A stretch of 64,000 nucleotides of DNA from Chryseobacterium sp. StRB126 (GCF_000829375.1 NZ_AP014624.1:4960001-5024000); one strand, 5' to 3'. Numbered from the stretch's first letter, positions 18,145 through 27,642 are shown. Translations and numbers: made by a program. Notes: generated by a model from the sequence alone, not told the origin.

Positions 18145-19437
18145 ATGAATACTACTCCAATTACTACTGCTCAAAGAATCAAAGCCATCGTGGGAGGATC
18201 TATAGGAAATCTCGTAGAATGGTATGACTGGTATGCCTACGCTGCTTTTGCAATTTACTTTTCAAATTCTTTTTTCCCGGACTCCGACCTTAATGCCCAA
18301 TTGATGAATACTGCAGGGATTTTTGCTGTTGGTTTCCTCATGCGTCCTATCGGAGGATGGTTATTTGGAAGTATCGCCGACAAAATCGGAAGAAAGAAAG
18401 CAATGACCCTTTCGGTCTTGTTGATGTCATTTGGATCTCTTCTTATTGCCCTTACTCCAACTTATGAAACCATAGGAATTCTGGCTCCCATCCTGCTTTT
18501 AATTGCAAGATTATTACAGGGGCTCAGTGTAGGAGGAGAGTATGGGGTTTCAGCAACGTATCTCAGCGAAATGGCTACGGAAGACAGAAGAGGCTTTTAC
18601 TCAAGCTTCCAATATGTAACCCTGATTGGTGGGCAGCTGATTGCACTTGGGATTCAGCTGATTTTACAGAAATTTTTGTTAACAGAAACTCAACTGGAAA
18701 ACTGGGGATGGAGAATTCCCTTTGTCATTGGCGCTATGCTTTCTATTATAGCATTATATCTTCGTGCTAATCTTCATGAAACAGAAGCTTTTGAAAACAA
18801 AAAAGAAGTTAATGAAAAGAAAAAGGGAACTATTAAAGAGCTTCTCAAACATCCTAAGGCTTTGCTTACTGTGATAGGTCTTACGTTGGGAGGAACGTTG
18901 GCATTCTATACATATACAACCTATATGCAAAAATTCCTGGTGAATACAGTTCATCTTACCAAGGAACAGTCTACCCTTATTTCTTTCGTTTCCTTATTTA
19001 TTTTCGCCTGCCTTCAGCCTGTATTCGGAGGTCTGTCTGACAAAATAGGAAGACGTCCGCTCCTTCTAGGCTTCGGTGTATTTGGAACAATATGTACCGT
19101 TCCGCTTCTCACCGCACTAAGTACAACCACTTCCATGTGGACTGCCTTTTTTCTGATCATGGCTGCATTGATCATTGTGAGTGGATATACCTCCATTAAT
19201 GCAGTGGTAAAAGCAGAACTTTTTCCTTCTGAAATAAGGGCTCTAGGTGTGGGGCTGCCTTATGCTATTACAGTAGCTGTTTTTGGAGGAACAGCAGAAT
19301 ATATTGCACTTTGGTTTAAAAAGATTGGATCTGAAGAATATTTCTACTGGTACATTACAGGCTGTATCTTATTTTCTCTTGTGGTATATATTGGAATGAA
19401 GGATACCAAGAATTCTTCAACACTGGATAAAGATTAA
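18145..19437 (+). CDS. MHS-family MFS transporter (KgtP/ShiA/ProP group)
   Basis: A 430-residue protein with twelve predicted transmembrane segments. Metabolite:H+ symporter features are GNLVEWYDWYAYAAFAIYF at the first helix, RPIGGWLFGSIADKIGRKKAM after helix 2 and RLLQGLSVGGEYG in helix 4, with a second signature GGLSDKIGRRPLL. Relatives import alpha-ketoglutarate, citrate, shikimate or betaines with protons; the exact substrate is undetermined. With the upstream porin and two-component system it forms an outer-to-inner membrane uptake route whose porin is now broken. Confidence 0.9.
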   Translation: MNTTPITTAQRIKAIVGGSIGNLVEWYDWYAYAAFAIYFSNSFFPDSDLNAQLMNTAGIFAVGFLMRPIGGWLFGSIADKIGRKKAMTLSVLLMSFGSLLIALTPTYETIGILAPILLLIARLLQGLSVGGEYGVSATYLSEMATEDRRGFYSSFQYVTLIGGQLIALGIQLILQKFLLTETQLENWGWRIPFVIGAMLSIIALYLRANLHETEAFENKKEVNEKKKGTIKELLKHPKALLTVIGLTLGGTLAFYTYTTYMQKFLVNTVHLTKEQSTLISFVSLFIFACLQPVFGGLSDKIGRRPLLLGFGVFGTICTVPLLTALSTTTSMWTAFFLIMAALIIVSGYTSINAVVKAELFPSEIRALGVGLPYAITVAVFGGTAEYIALWFKKIGSEEYFYWYITGCILFSLVVYIGMKDTKNSSTLDKD

Positions 19438-19457
19438 TCTTATAAACTCTATAAAGA

Positions 19458-19490
19458 AACGGGCGCCACAGATTCTCTGTGGCGCCCGTT
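19458..19490. terminator. strong bidirectional terminator
   Basis: A perfect 15-base GC-rich stem (19458-19472 and 19476-19490) with a TTC loop lies between the convergent transporter and the small minus-strand gene. Confidence 0.88.
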
Positions 19491-19495
19491 ATATT

Positions 19496-19711
19496 TTAAT
19501 GATAAGCCTGTTTAAATTTTTCTATGATACTGTCCAGATTATGGCGCTGAACATACACAGTCTTCACCTCTTCATATCGCGGTGATTTGTAGAAAACCTC
19601 ATGAAAATCCATGCTTCCGTTTCCTACTTTTACTACTTTCTGCACTTCAATATTAAGTTTTTTTAACTCATCTTTAAAGCCTTTAAATTCATCTTCTATA
19701 CTACTGCTCAT
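19496..19711 (-). CDS. small conserved-looking protein of unknown function
   Basis: A 71-residue soluble protein, charged and helix-rich (DEFKGFKDELKKLNIEVQKVVKVG), with a terminal helix LDSIIEKFKQAYH. No domain is recognised. Support for a real gene is the strong terminator at its 3' end, the absence of an opposing gene and coding-like composition. It stands alone. Confidence 0.6.
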   Translation of the reverse strand: MSSSIEDEFKGFKDELKKLNIEVQKVVKVGNGSMDFHEVFYKSPRYEEVKTVYVQRHNLDSIIEKFKQAYH

Positions 19712-20150
19712 TTATATTTTTTAGTTTTTCGTTAAAAATTCCATTTTTTGCCTACTCACCCCATCACTTCCCGGGGTAGCGACTTAAACTTTCAATAAAA
19801 TTAATAATTTTTTCAAATATAAACACCATTAAGTTATTATTTTTTTATTTTATTCATTAAAAAAGCCAAAACTTAATCCATTCCATAACCCTAATTAATC
19901 ACCAATAAGAGAGGAAAACTGAATAAACAGCCCTCCATATCGTGGTATTTGTGATTTTTATCATATCGATTATAAAAACTTTAGCCACATAAAAATTATT
20001 GATAAAAAAAAATTAAGCGCCCTCTTTCCTTTACAGTAAAGGTCTTCAAAGCAGAAAAAATATTTTTTCAAAAAAAAATAAAAATAATAGTGTAACATTT
20101 TAAAAAGGTTCGTCTCTAAAAGACAAATAAACCTTAAAACTTTAGAAATC
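19712..20150. other. intergenic region, no gene seen
   Basis: The region is AT-rich. It holds a short interrupted repeat ACCCC/GGGGT near 19758-19777 and an inverted repeat CCTTTAC-A-GTAAAGG (20028-20042), about 110 bases before the hydrolase gene. No small reading frame looks convincing. Confidence 0.5.
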
Positions 20151-21002
20151 ATGAAAAAATTCACATTCCTTCTTATCATCATGTTATTTTTTGCAGCAGT
20201 ATGTAATATATTTGGTCAGGAAAAAAAATACCCGTTTGAAGTAAAAAAATCCGGCAAGGGAAAACAGTCTTTAATTCTGATTCCAGGATTTGCTTCTTCA
20301 GGAGAGGTGTGGAACGAAACGACTGCAAAGTTTGAAAAAGATTTCACCTGCTATACATTAACCATGGCAGGATTTGCAGGAGCAAAACCTGATGCTGATG
20401 CCAGCTTCAAAGATTGGGAAAAAGGAATTGCTGCTTATATAAAGACTCATAAAATTGAAAAACCCGTTATCATTGGACACAGCATGGGTGGTGGTCTTGC
20501 TTTGGCTATTGCAGCAGACTATCCTGAGCTGGTGGGGAAAATTGTGATTGTAGATGCTTTACCTTGTCTGGCAGCAATCTCTAACCCTAATTTTACGTCT
20601 AAGGAAAACAACGACTGTTCTTCAACCGTTAATAAATTTACAGCAATGACCGATGAACAATTCCGTCAAATGCAGACCCAATCTATTCCACGCCTTCTGG
20701 CAGATACTTCTATGCAGAATACAGTGATTGACTGGAGTATGAAATCTGACAGAAAAACATTCGCTAAAATGTACTGCGATTTCTCTAATACCGATCTTAG
20801 AGAAACCATCAAGAACATACAATGCCCCTCTCTTATTCTTCTGGAATCTTATTTTGTATTTATGAAACCTTCGATTGAAGCACAGTATACTCATCTTAAA
20901 AATGCTAATTTTCAATATTCTACAAAAGGGCTCCATTTCATTATGTATGATGATAAAGAATGGTATTTCAATCAGCTTAATAACTTTTTATCTTCGAAAT
21001 AA
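20151..21002 (+). CDS. secreted alpha/beta-hydrolase
   Basis: The 283-residue protein has a signal peptide (MKKFTFLLIIMLFFAAVCNIFGQ), so it acts in the periplasm or beyond. Hydrolase motifs are LILIPGFASSGEVW (oxyanion region), GHSMGGGLAL near residue 110 (nucleophile serine) and a terminal LHFIMYDD with the catalytic histidine. The stop overlaps the sigma-factor start (TAATG), suggesting coupled expression. Substrate unknown. Confidence 0.85.
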   Translation: MKKFTFLLIIMLFFAAVCNIFGQEKKYPFEVKKSGKGKQSLILIPGFASSGEVWNETTAKFEKDFTCYTLTMAGFAGAKPDADASFKDWEKGIAAYIKTHKIEKPVIIGHSMGGGLALAIAADYPELVGKIVIVDALPCLAAISNPNFTSKENNDCSSTVNKFTAMTDEQFRQMQTQSIPRLLADTSMQNTVIDWSMKSDRKTFAKMYCDFSNTDLRETIKNIQCPSLILLESYFVFMKPSIEAQYTHLKNANFQYSTKGLHFIMYDDKEWYFNQLNNFLSSK

Positions 21003-21472
21003 TGGTGTTTGAGGATATTTATGAACTCTACTGGCAAAAGATATTCCGCCTCTGCATGGGATATGTAAATGATACTGATGCTGCTCAGGATCTTGCTCAG
21101 GAAACATTTATCATTGTCTGGCAGCAGCTCCCGAAATTCAGGAATGAATCCAGCATCGGAACATGGATTTTCAGAATTGCTTCCAACAATTGTCTCCGGC
21201 AGATTGAAAAGGAAAAAAGATTTTCCAAAACAGATCTCCCCGTCAACCTGGAAGAAAAAAAGCAGGAATCTATGGAACCTCAGATACAATTGCTGTATCA
21301 ATTTATTTCAGAACTTCCCGAAACAGACAGAATTATCATCTCTCTGGAACTGGAAGAAGTAAAACAGGCTGAAATAGCTCAGATCACAGGACTTTCGGAA
21401 GCTAACATCCGGGTAAAAATTCACAGAATCAAAGAAAAATTAACACAAAAGTTTAGAAACAATGGATACTAA
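21002..21472 (+). CDS. ECF-type RNA polymerase sigma factor
   Basis: The 156-residue protein has region 2 (FRLCMGYVNDTDAAQDLAQETFIIVW; DAxDLxQExF core), W/IFRIASNNCLRQIEKEKR, and region 4 (LPETDRIIISLELEEVKQAEIAQITGLSEANIRVKIHRIKEKL). It should direct transcription of a small regulon. It overlaps the preceding hydrolase stop and, by 11 bases, the next membrane-protein gene. That gene is in the place usually taken by an anti-sigma factor. Confidence 0.92.
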   Translation: MVFEDIYELYWQKIFRLCMGYVNDTDAAQDLAQETFIIVWQQLPKFRNESSIGTWIFRIASNNCLRQIEKEKRFSKTDLPVNLEEKKQESMEPQIQLLYQFISELPETDRIIISLELEEVKQAEIAQITGLSEANIRVKIHRIKEKLTQKFRNNGY

Positions 21473-22052
21473 TATCGATTTTAAAAATATCTGGAAACAG
21501 CAGACGTCTCCAAAGCCCAATATAGAAGAACTTCTTAACAGACTGAAAAAGTTTAAAAATGAAAATCTTCGCAAACTGATCCTTACCAATACCCTACTGA
21601 TTGCAACCTGCTTGTGTATCGCTTTTATATGGTATCATTATCAGCCTCAACTTATCAGTACAAAAATTGGAATCGTGCTTGTGATTCTGGCTATGGTTAT
21701 TTTTCTGTTGGCTTATAACAGAATGTTTACAGTCTTTTATAAAATTGACAACACTCAATCCAATCATGAATACCTTCAAAATTTATATCAGGTAAAGAAT
21801 CAACAAAAATTTATGCAGACCACCATGCTTAACCTGTATTTCATCATGCTGTTTTCAGGAATATGCCTTTATATGTATGAATACACCTCAAAAATGTCAT
21901 CTGTTTCAGGAATTTTAGCGTACGCTGTAACCTTAATATGGATAGGCTTCAACTGGTTTTATATCAGACCTAAAACAATAAAGAAGCAAGAGGGAAAAAT
22001 TGACGGATTAATTAATAAATTTGAAGAAATAAATAATCAGCTAAAAGACTAA
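21462..22052 (+). CDS. four-helix membrane protein, possible anti-sigma factor
   Basis: The 196-residue protein has a cytoplasmic N-terminal stretch with IDFKNIWKQQT and a helix-rich segment to residue 38. Two hydrophobic pairs follow (about 39-58 and 66-84; 120-137 and 147-164), then a charged C-terminal helix. No zinc anti-sigma motif is present. Position right behind an ECF sigma gene, with an 11-base overlap, suggests it restrains that sigma factor. This is inference from context only. Confidence 0.6.
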   Translation: MDTNIDFKNIWKQQTSPKPNIEELLNRLKKFKNENLRKLILTNTLLIATCLCIAFIWYHYQPQLISTKIGIVLVILAMVIFLLAYNRMFTVFYKIDNTQSNHEYLQNLYQVKNQQKFMQTTMLNLYFIMLFSGICLYMYEYTSKMSSVSGILAYAVTLIWIGFNWFYIRPKTIKKQEGKIDGLINKFEEINNQLKD

Positions 22053-22666
22053 TGAATTCTTCCGACAATAAAAACCATTGGGAAAATGTGTATGAGACTA
22101 AAAATCCGGATCAGGTAAGCTGGACTCAGAAAAAGCCTCAGACCTCACTTGATTTTATTAATTCCTTCGGATTGGGAAAAGAGGCTAAAATCATAGACAT
22201 TGGCGGTGGAGACAGTAATCTGGTTGATTTTCTGCTTGAAGAAGGCTATGAAAATATCACAGTACTGGATATCTCTGTCAAAGCTTTGGAAAAAGCAAAA
22301 CAAAGATTGGGTGACAAAGCTGATAAAATAAAATGGATTGCTACAGACATTACCGCTTTTCAACCTACAGAAACTTATTACATCTGGCATGACAGAGCAG
22401 CTTTCCACTTCCTGACTACTCCGGAACAGGTCTCAAAATATATTGATATTGCAAAGAAAAACATTACCGGCTATCTGGTCTTGGGAACTTTTTCCAAAAA
22501 CGGACCTGCCAAATGCAGCGGTCTGGATATTCAGCAATATGATGAGGAATCTCTTTCTGAAAAATTTACAGAAGGTTTCGAAAAAATACAATGTATTACT
22601 GAAGATCACACAACCCCTTTCGAGACTATTCAAAACTTTATTTTCTGCAGTTTTAAAAAGCGCTGA
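22052..22666 (+). CDS. class I SAM-dependent methyltransferase
   Basis: The 204-residue protein starts with HWENVYETKNPDQVSWTQ, a segment common in this methyltransferase group. It has the SAM-binding motif I IIDIGGGDSNLVDFL near residue 45, followed by ITVLDIS (acidic ribose contact) and WIATDI. HDRAAFHFL replaces the usual post-II motif. The substrate is unknown; relatives include thiopurine-like and small-molecule methyltransferases. The start overlaps the stop of the preceding gene (TAATG), so it is the last gene of a four-gene coupled operon. Confidence 0.85.
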   Translation: MNSSDNKNHWENVYETKNPDQVSWTQKKPQTSLDFINSFGLGKEAKIIDIGGGDSNLVDFLLEEGYENITVLDISVKALEKAKQRLGDKADKIKWIATDITAFQPTETYYIWHDRAAFHFLTTPEQVSKYIDIAKKNITGYLVLGTFSKNGPAKCSGLDIQQYDEESLSEKFTEGFEKIQCITEDHTTPFETIQNFIFCSFKKR

Positions 22667-22725
22667 TCTTTATCGTTTTTTTATTTATTTTTGGTGAATA
22701 AAAACAACACTTTAAATAAATAACT

Positions 22726-24507
22726 TTGAAAAAACTATTATTTCTGCTTATTACAGCAACTTTATCTTCGAACTTTTATTCACAGAATGTAGAATTTCTA
22801 GAGTGCGGAACTGATGAACTAATGAAAAAACATTACGCAAAGTTCCCGAACGAAAAGATCCAGGATGACGCCTTCAATCTGGAATTATCTAAAATGATAA
22901 AAACTGGAAAACTGGCCGCAAAGAATGGTCAGAATCAGGTATATGAAATTCCTATCGTTGTACATGTGGTAGGAGATGGAAGCCCAATAGGAAATGTTAA
23001 TAACAAGTCTGATGCAGATATTATTGCCTGGGTAAATTATACCAATGGTGTTTTTGCAGGAAACTCATCCAGTGGAATGGCGGCTACAAGCTCTGCATTA
23101 CCTGTAAAATTCGTTTTTGCGAAGATAGATCCTAATTGTAATCCAACTAATGGAATCAATAGAATTGATGCTTCAGCACTTCCAAAATATGTAAGTGGCG
23201 GAGTAAATGACGACAATACCACCAATGCTGTCCTTGCAACAGAAATTACTGCTATGGGGCAATGGGACACGAACAAGTATTACAACATCTACGTTGTTAA
23301 AAAGCTGACTTCAAGCGCAGGAGCATTGAATGGATATGCTTATTATCCAGGGGGAAGCAATGATTATTCTTTTATGGCAACCAGTGCTTCAGCAGTGAAT
23401 GCACAAACTTTGGCTCACGAATTTGGTCATGCTTTAGGTTTAAGACATACTCACGAAGGTTATAATGCTACTACCGGAGACTGCCCTGTAAATACCGACT
23501 GTACTTTGAATGGTGATTTGGTATGCGACACCGAACCTATGAAAAGTCTTTATCATTCTTCTGTTCCAAGAAACTGTCAAACCGGACAAATCAATCCTTG
23601 CACCAGCCTGGTATACGCTGGTGGAGAAAGAAATGTAATGTCTTATACTTTTTGCTTTAGAGATTTGTTTACACAGGGACAAACAGATCGTGCAACAGCA
23701 CAACTTCTTAAGTTCAGACAATCCTTAATCAACTCTCCGGTTGCTGCCAGTACAACCCCTAATAATAATGTATCCCTTACCAGCGCATGTACTCCAACAA
23801 CAATAAGCACTCCTGGAAATTATAATATAGGAATCACTTCAGTAAAGTTTGGAAGTATTAATAACTCCTCCAACAATTACAAACAGGCCATCAATAATTT
23901 CTATGAAAACTTTACCGGAAGCTACTGCCTGGGGACCAGTAAAACAACAATTCCTAACAATACGGCAACCACAATCACTGTTGCTCCGGGAACAAGCAAC
24001 AACCACACTATAAAAGCATATATTGACTACAACAATGATGGTCAGTTTGATGAAACTACAGAGCTAATTTTGAACCAAACAGGAGTAGCGAGTGGTTCAT
24101 TGGCTACCGCTTCTGTAACCCCACCTTCCAATGCTGTATTGAATACCCCTTTAAGAATGAGAGTTATTGGTGATGCAGGTATCGTCATTACATCATGTTA
24201 CACACCAAAATATGGACAGGTAGAAGATTATTCTGTAACCATAGTACCACAGGCATCATTAGCTGTAAACGATGTGGCTTCAAAGAATAATTCATTCATC
24301 ACCAAGGATGAAAGTTCAGTGTATGTAAAAAGTGATTCCAAAATTTCTTCATTACATATCTATGATGCATCAGGAAAACTATTGGTTGACAAAGCTGATA
24401 TCAACAGTTCAGAATTCAGAGTACCAATCAATCAAAAGAACACCATCATCACGGTGAATGCAGTTCTAAAGGATGGAAAAGTAATGACAAAAAAATTACA
24501 ATTCTAA
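22726..24507 (+). CDS. secreted M43-family zinc metalloprotease with GEVED and T9SS domains
   Basis: The 593-residue protein starts at TTG: an in-frame stop lies three codons upstream and the signal peptide MKKLLFLLITATLSSNFYSQ begins exactly there. The pappalysin-type zinc site HEFGHALGLRHTHEG is near residue 230, with a Met-turn region RNVMSYTFCF. A GEVED domain follows near residues 395-505 (YIDYNNDGQFDE, YGQVEDYSVTI). The C-terminus is a T9SS-like sorting domain (LHIYDASGKLL, VMTKKLQF). It is probably an extracellular protease. Confidence 0.9.
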   Translation: MKKLLFLLITATLSSNFYSQNVEFLECGTDELMKKHYAKFPNEKIQDDAFNLELSKMIKTGKLAAKNGQNQVYEIPIVVHVVGDGSPIGNVNNKSDADIIAWVNYTNGVFAGNSSSGMAATSSALPVKFVFAKIDPNCNPTNGINRIDASALPKYVSGGVNDDNTTNAVLATEITAMGQWDTNKYYNIYVVKKLTSSAGALNGYAYYPGGSNDYSFMATSASAVNAQTLAHEFGHALGLRHTHEGYNATTGDCPVNTDCTLNGDLVCDTEPMKSLYHSSVPRNCQTGQINPCTSLVYAGGERNVMSYTFCFRDLFTQGQTDRATAQLLKFRQSLINSPVAASTTPNNNVSLTSACTPTTISTPGNYNIGITSVKFGSINNSSNNYKQAINNFYENFTGSYCLGTSKTTIPNNTATTITVAPGTSNNHTIKAYIDYNNDGQFDETTELILNQTGVASGSLATASVTPPSNAVLNTPLRMRVIGDAGIVITSCYTPKYGQVEDYSVTIVPQASLAVNDVASKNNSFITKDESSVYVKSDSKISSLHIYDASGKLLVDKADINSSEFRVPINQKNTIITVNAVLKDGKVMTKKLQF

Positions 24508-24520
24508 TCACTTCAATAAC

Positions 24521-24550
24521 AAAAAAGAGAGCGTAAAGCTCTCTTTTTTT
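24521..24550 (+). terminator. rho-independent terminator, probably bidirectional
   Basis: AAAAAAGAGAGC and GCTCTCTTTTTT arms around a GTAAA loop lie between the protease gene and the convergent ABC transporter gene. Confidence 0.88.
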
Positions 24551-24568
24551 ATGGTTTTAAATAATCTT

Positions 24569-26329
24569 TTATTTTGATTCTTTTTCTTCTTCCAGTTCTA
24601 CTTCATGACGCAGCTGGGCTTTATATAAAGTAGCGTAATAACCATTCCTATCCAAAAGCTCAAGATGCTTCCCTTCTTCTACAATTTTACCATGCTCCAT
24701 TACAATAATCTTATCTGCTTTTTCAATCGTGGAAAGCCTGTGGGCAATAATAATAGACGTTCTGTTTTTAGTAATTTTTTCTGTCGCTCTCTGGATCAGT
24801 TTTTCACTTTCATGATCGATGGAAGAAGTTGCTTCATCCAGAATCAGAATTTTTGGATCAGATAAATATGCTCTTAAGAACGATAGTAATTGTCTTTGTC
24901 CTAATGAAATGGATGAACCTCTTTCACTTACTACATAATCATATCCACCTGGAAGCTGCTCTATAAACTGATCTACTTCAATCTCTTTAGCTCCAGCCTT
25001 TATTTTTTCAAGGGTAATGCTATCATCACCGAAAGCAAGGTTTTCAAAAATACTTCCATGGAAAAGGAATACATCCTGCAATACTACTCCGATGTGGCTT
25101 CTCAAATTATATAATTCATAGTCTTTCAAATCCACATCATCGATAAGAATATTTCCTGAATTGATATCATAAAGCCTTGTAATCAAGCTGATAATTGTAG
25201 ATTTCCCGGCACCCGTTGCTCCTACAATGGCAACAGTTTCTCCCGGATTCACTTTAAAATCGATCCCTTTTAGTACTTCCTGTTTTTCATCATAGGCAAA
25301 ATGTACTTTCTGAAATTCAATTTTACCGGCAAAGTGGTCTTTTTTCACGGTTCCTGTATTGGTCATCGAATTTTCTTCATCCATTAATCCCAATACTCTT
25401 TCCGCTCCTACAATTCCTCTCTGAATATTGTTGAAACGGTCTGCAATCTGCCTTAAAGGGCGGATCAGCATTGAAATATATTGAATAAAAGCGATCACCA
25501 CCCCGGCACTGATCGTAATATATCCACCATAAAACAGGATAAACCCTATAAATAGTGAAGAAATAAGTTCTACTACCGGAAAGAATAATGAGAAGATGAA
25601 AACAGTTCTCAGTAATGCACTTTTCAGGGTAATATTAATATCATCAAATTTTTTAAATTCAGATTCCTGTCTGTTGAATACCTGAATAATTGACATTCCC
25701 GCCAGTCTTTCCTGTACAAATGAATTTTGTGTAGAGGTCCAATTCCTTTCGTCTCCAAAAGCTTTCTTTAATCTCTTTTGAAAAAATCTTGTAATGACAA
25801 CCATTAAAGGCAGAATTGCCAATGTAATATAACTTAGGTGAACATTCGTATTGAACATCATGATCAAAACAAATACAATTCTCAGAATATCTCCGAAAAC
25901 CATCAGGAAACCATCTGTATAAACGGTAGCAATTGTTTCCACATCCCCTACGGCACGGGTTACCAATTGACCAATTGGTGTTTTATCAAAAAATGATGTT
26001 TTAAAATAAATCAGTTTGGAATATAGTCTTTCACGGATATCACGAATTACATTCTGTGAAATAAAATTAGAGAAATAAACCAGGAAAAAGTTCAGAATTG
26101 TTTCCGCAAATACCAATCCCACAAGGATATAGATATGCTTCATCATCACGGCTTTATCCTGCAGCTTTGTGATATCATTATCTACCACTTCCATCGTAAG
26201 ATATGGTCTATAGGTAGAAACTATTGAAAGTATGACGGAGATGATTAAGGTAAGGATGAACCAAGAACGAAACTTCATTCCGATAAAGAACAGCCTTTTA
26301 ACAATTCCCCAGGTATCTTGTTTTTTCAT
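24569..26329 (-). CDS. ABC transporter, fused permease and ATPase (MsbA-like exporter half)
   Basis: The 586-residue protein has six transmembrane helices in the first 310 residues and an ATPase domain after about 340. The Walker A motif is GATGAGKST, the signature SISLGQRQLLSF, Walker B ILILDEATSS and the H-loop IIIAHRLST. It should work as a homodimer exporting lipids, drugs or peptides. There is no N-terminal C39 peptidase domain, so it is not a leader-cleaving bacteriocin exporter. A TATTTTTG element 34 bases upstream on the minus strand may be its promoter. Confidence 0.92.
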   Translation of the reverse strand: MKKQDTWGIVKRLFFIGMKFRSWFILTLIISVILSIVSTYRPYLTMEVVDNDITKLQDKAVMMKHIYILVGLVFAETILNFFLVYFSNFISQNVIRDIRERLYSKLIYFKTSFFDKTPIGQLVTRAVGDVETIATVYTDGFLMVFGDILRIVFVLIMMFNTNVHLSYITLAILPLMVVITRFFQKRLKKAFGDERNWTSTQNSFVQERLAGMSIIQVFNRQESEFKKFDDINITLKSALLRTVFIFSLFFPVVELISSLFIGFILFYGGYITISAGVVIAFIQYISMLIRPLRQIADRFNNIQRGIVGAERVLGLMDEENSMTNTGTVKKDHFAGKIEFQKVHFAYDEKQEVLKGIDFKVNPGETVAIVGATGAGKSTIISLITRLYDINSGNILIDDVDLKDYELYNLRSHIGVVLQDVFLFHGSIFENLAFGDDSITLEKIKAGAKEIEVDQFIEQLPGGYDYVVSERGSSISLGQRQLLSFLRAYLSDPKILILDEATSSIDHESEKLIQRATEKITKNRTSIIIAHRLSTIEKADKIIVMEHGKIVEEGKHLELLDRNGYYATLYKAQLRHEVELEEEKESK

Positions 26330-26511
26330 TATACGAATAGAAGAAAAGAATTAAAATTCTATGCAAAAATAAGATTTTATAAGTTGCCAGCCTGTACAAC
26401 TTTTGTAAATCACCATAGAAAATATAAGATATCTATCATTTACAGAATGAATATCTTTTGTAGATAACTTTGTTTGTACTGAGATTATTCAAACATTTAA
26501 AAAACTTATTT

Positions 26512-26865
26512 TTATTTCTGTGAAGCTTCTGAAGCTTCCCCTATCTTCTGGATTTCCATGGATGGCTTTTGCAGATTCTCTTTTTTATATTTTTGTTCAA
26601 GAAGCAGATAAACTCCCCAGACAGCCAAAAGAGAAATTAACCACCCGACAAGATTCGCTGCGGAAAATCCTGTATAATTCATATTATTTGCAGCATCAGG
26701 GTCTGTGGAAGCGATATAAACTCCGTAAGACATTCCTAAAATGATCTGAGTCCCGAGATAAACTCCTATAGCCAAAAGGCCAAGCTGCCATTTTACTTTT
26801 CCGAATTTTTCAGCTAACCGTGCATAATACCGGTAAGCTCCAATGAGAATAAAAATTGATAACAT
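26512..26865 (-). CDS. small membrane protein of unknown function
   Basis: The 117-residue protein has three hydrophobic segments (about 2-12, 28-50 and 70-88) and a charged C-terminal tail rich in Lys and Glu. No family is recognised. It begins 23 bases after the truA stop, in the same direction, so it is probably the second gene of that transcript. A 182-base gap with its own promoter-like element separates it from the ABC transporter. Confidence 0.65.
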   Translation of the reverse strand: MLSIFILIGAYRYYARLAEKFGKVKWQLGLLAIGVYLGTQIILGMSYGVYIASTDPDAANNMNYTGFSAANLVGWLISLLAVWGVYLLLEQKYKKENLQKPSMEIQKIGEASEASQK

Positions 26866-26888
26866 GACTATAGTTTTTTAGTTTTTAT

Positions 26889-27642
26889 TTAAAATTCATA
26901 GCCTACATCCACAAGATATAATCCGTGGGCAGGAGCAGAAGTTCCGGCAGCGTTCCGGTTTTTATCCTCAATAACCCTTCGCAGATCTTCAGGTTTCAGT
27001 TTTCCGGTACCAATTTCTACCATTGTGCCTACAATAGCACGAACCATATTTCTTAGAAAACGGTTGGCTGAAACTGTGAATTTCAGTTCTGTTCCGTTCT
27101 GTTCCCATTCTGCTTTATACATTTTGCAGATATTGGTTTTATTGTCGGTTTTTAATTTGGCAAAACTGGTAAAATCCTCATATTCAAAAAGAATTTTACA
27201 GGCTTCATTCATTGTATCGATATCCATAGGTCTTTTCCAGTGCTGCCACGCAGATTCCTGAGTAAACGGATTTTTCGAAAGCGAAATATAATATTCATAC
27301 GTTCGGTACGTTGCATCAAAACGGGCATGAAAATCATCTTTCACCTTAAAAATTCTTTTAATGGAAATATCTGGCGGAAGAAAACTGTTCAGCCTGCGTG
27401 GAAGTTCATCACTCAGCTCCTGATCTGTATCAAAGTGTGCAAATATTTTTTTTAGCATGAACACCGGTATCTGTTCTTCCGGCCCCTGTTGTTTTAATCT
27501 CTTCTCTTAAAATGGTGGAAAGTGCTTTTTCCAATTCTTCCTGCACGGAAATAGCATCCGGCTGTATCTGATAGCCGAAATAATTCTTTCCGTTGTAAGA
27601 AAATTCTATAAAGTATCTCAATGTATGGGTATAACTCCACAA
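26889..27642 (-). pseudogene. truA: tRNA pseudouridine synthase A, frameshifted in a run of eight A
   Basis: TruA makes pseudouridine at positions 38-40 of tRNA anticodon arms. The two halves are in different frames. The first (27642 downward) carries [20 protein letters not shown] and the catalytic [11 protein letters not shown], then runs out as NICTL-stop. The second continues [27 protein letters not shown] to the normal end. The shift falls in eight A (minus strand; T-run at 27446-27453); seven would keep one frame of normal length. The start may be a TTG at 27618, giving MRYFIEF. It may be a real mutation, slippage-corrected or a homopolymer sequencing error. Confidence 0.8.

Noticed and set aside
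24569..26329. ABC transporter as exporter of the double-glycine peptide
   Set aside because: It lacks an N-terminal C39 peptidase domain and lies 7 kb away; no basis for linkage.
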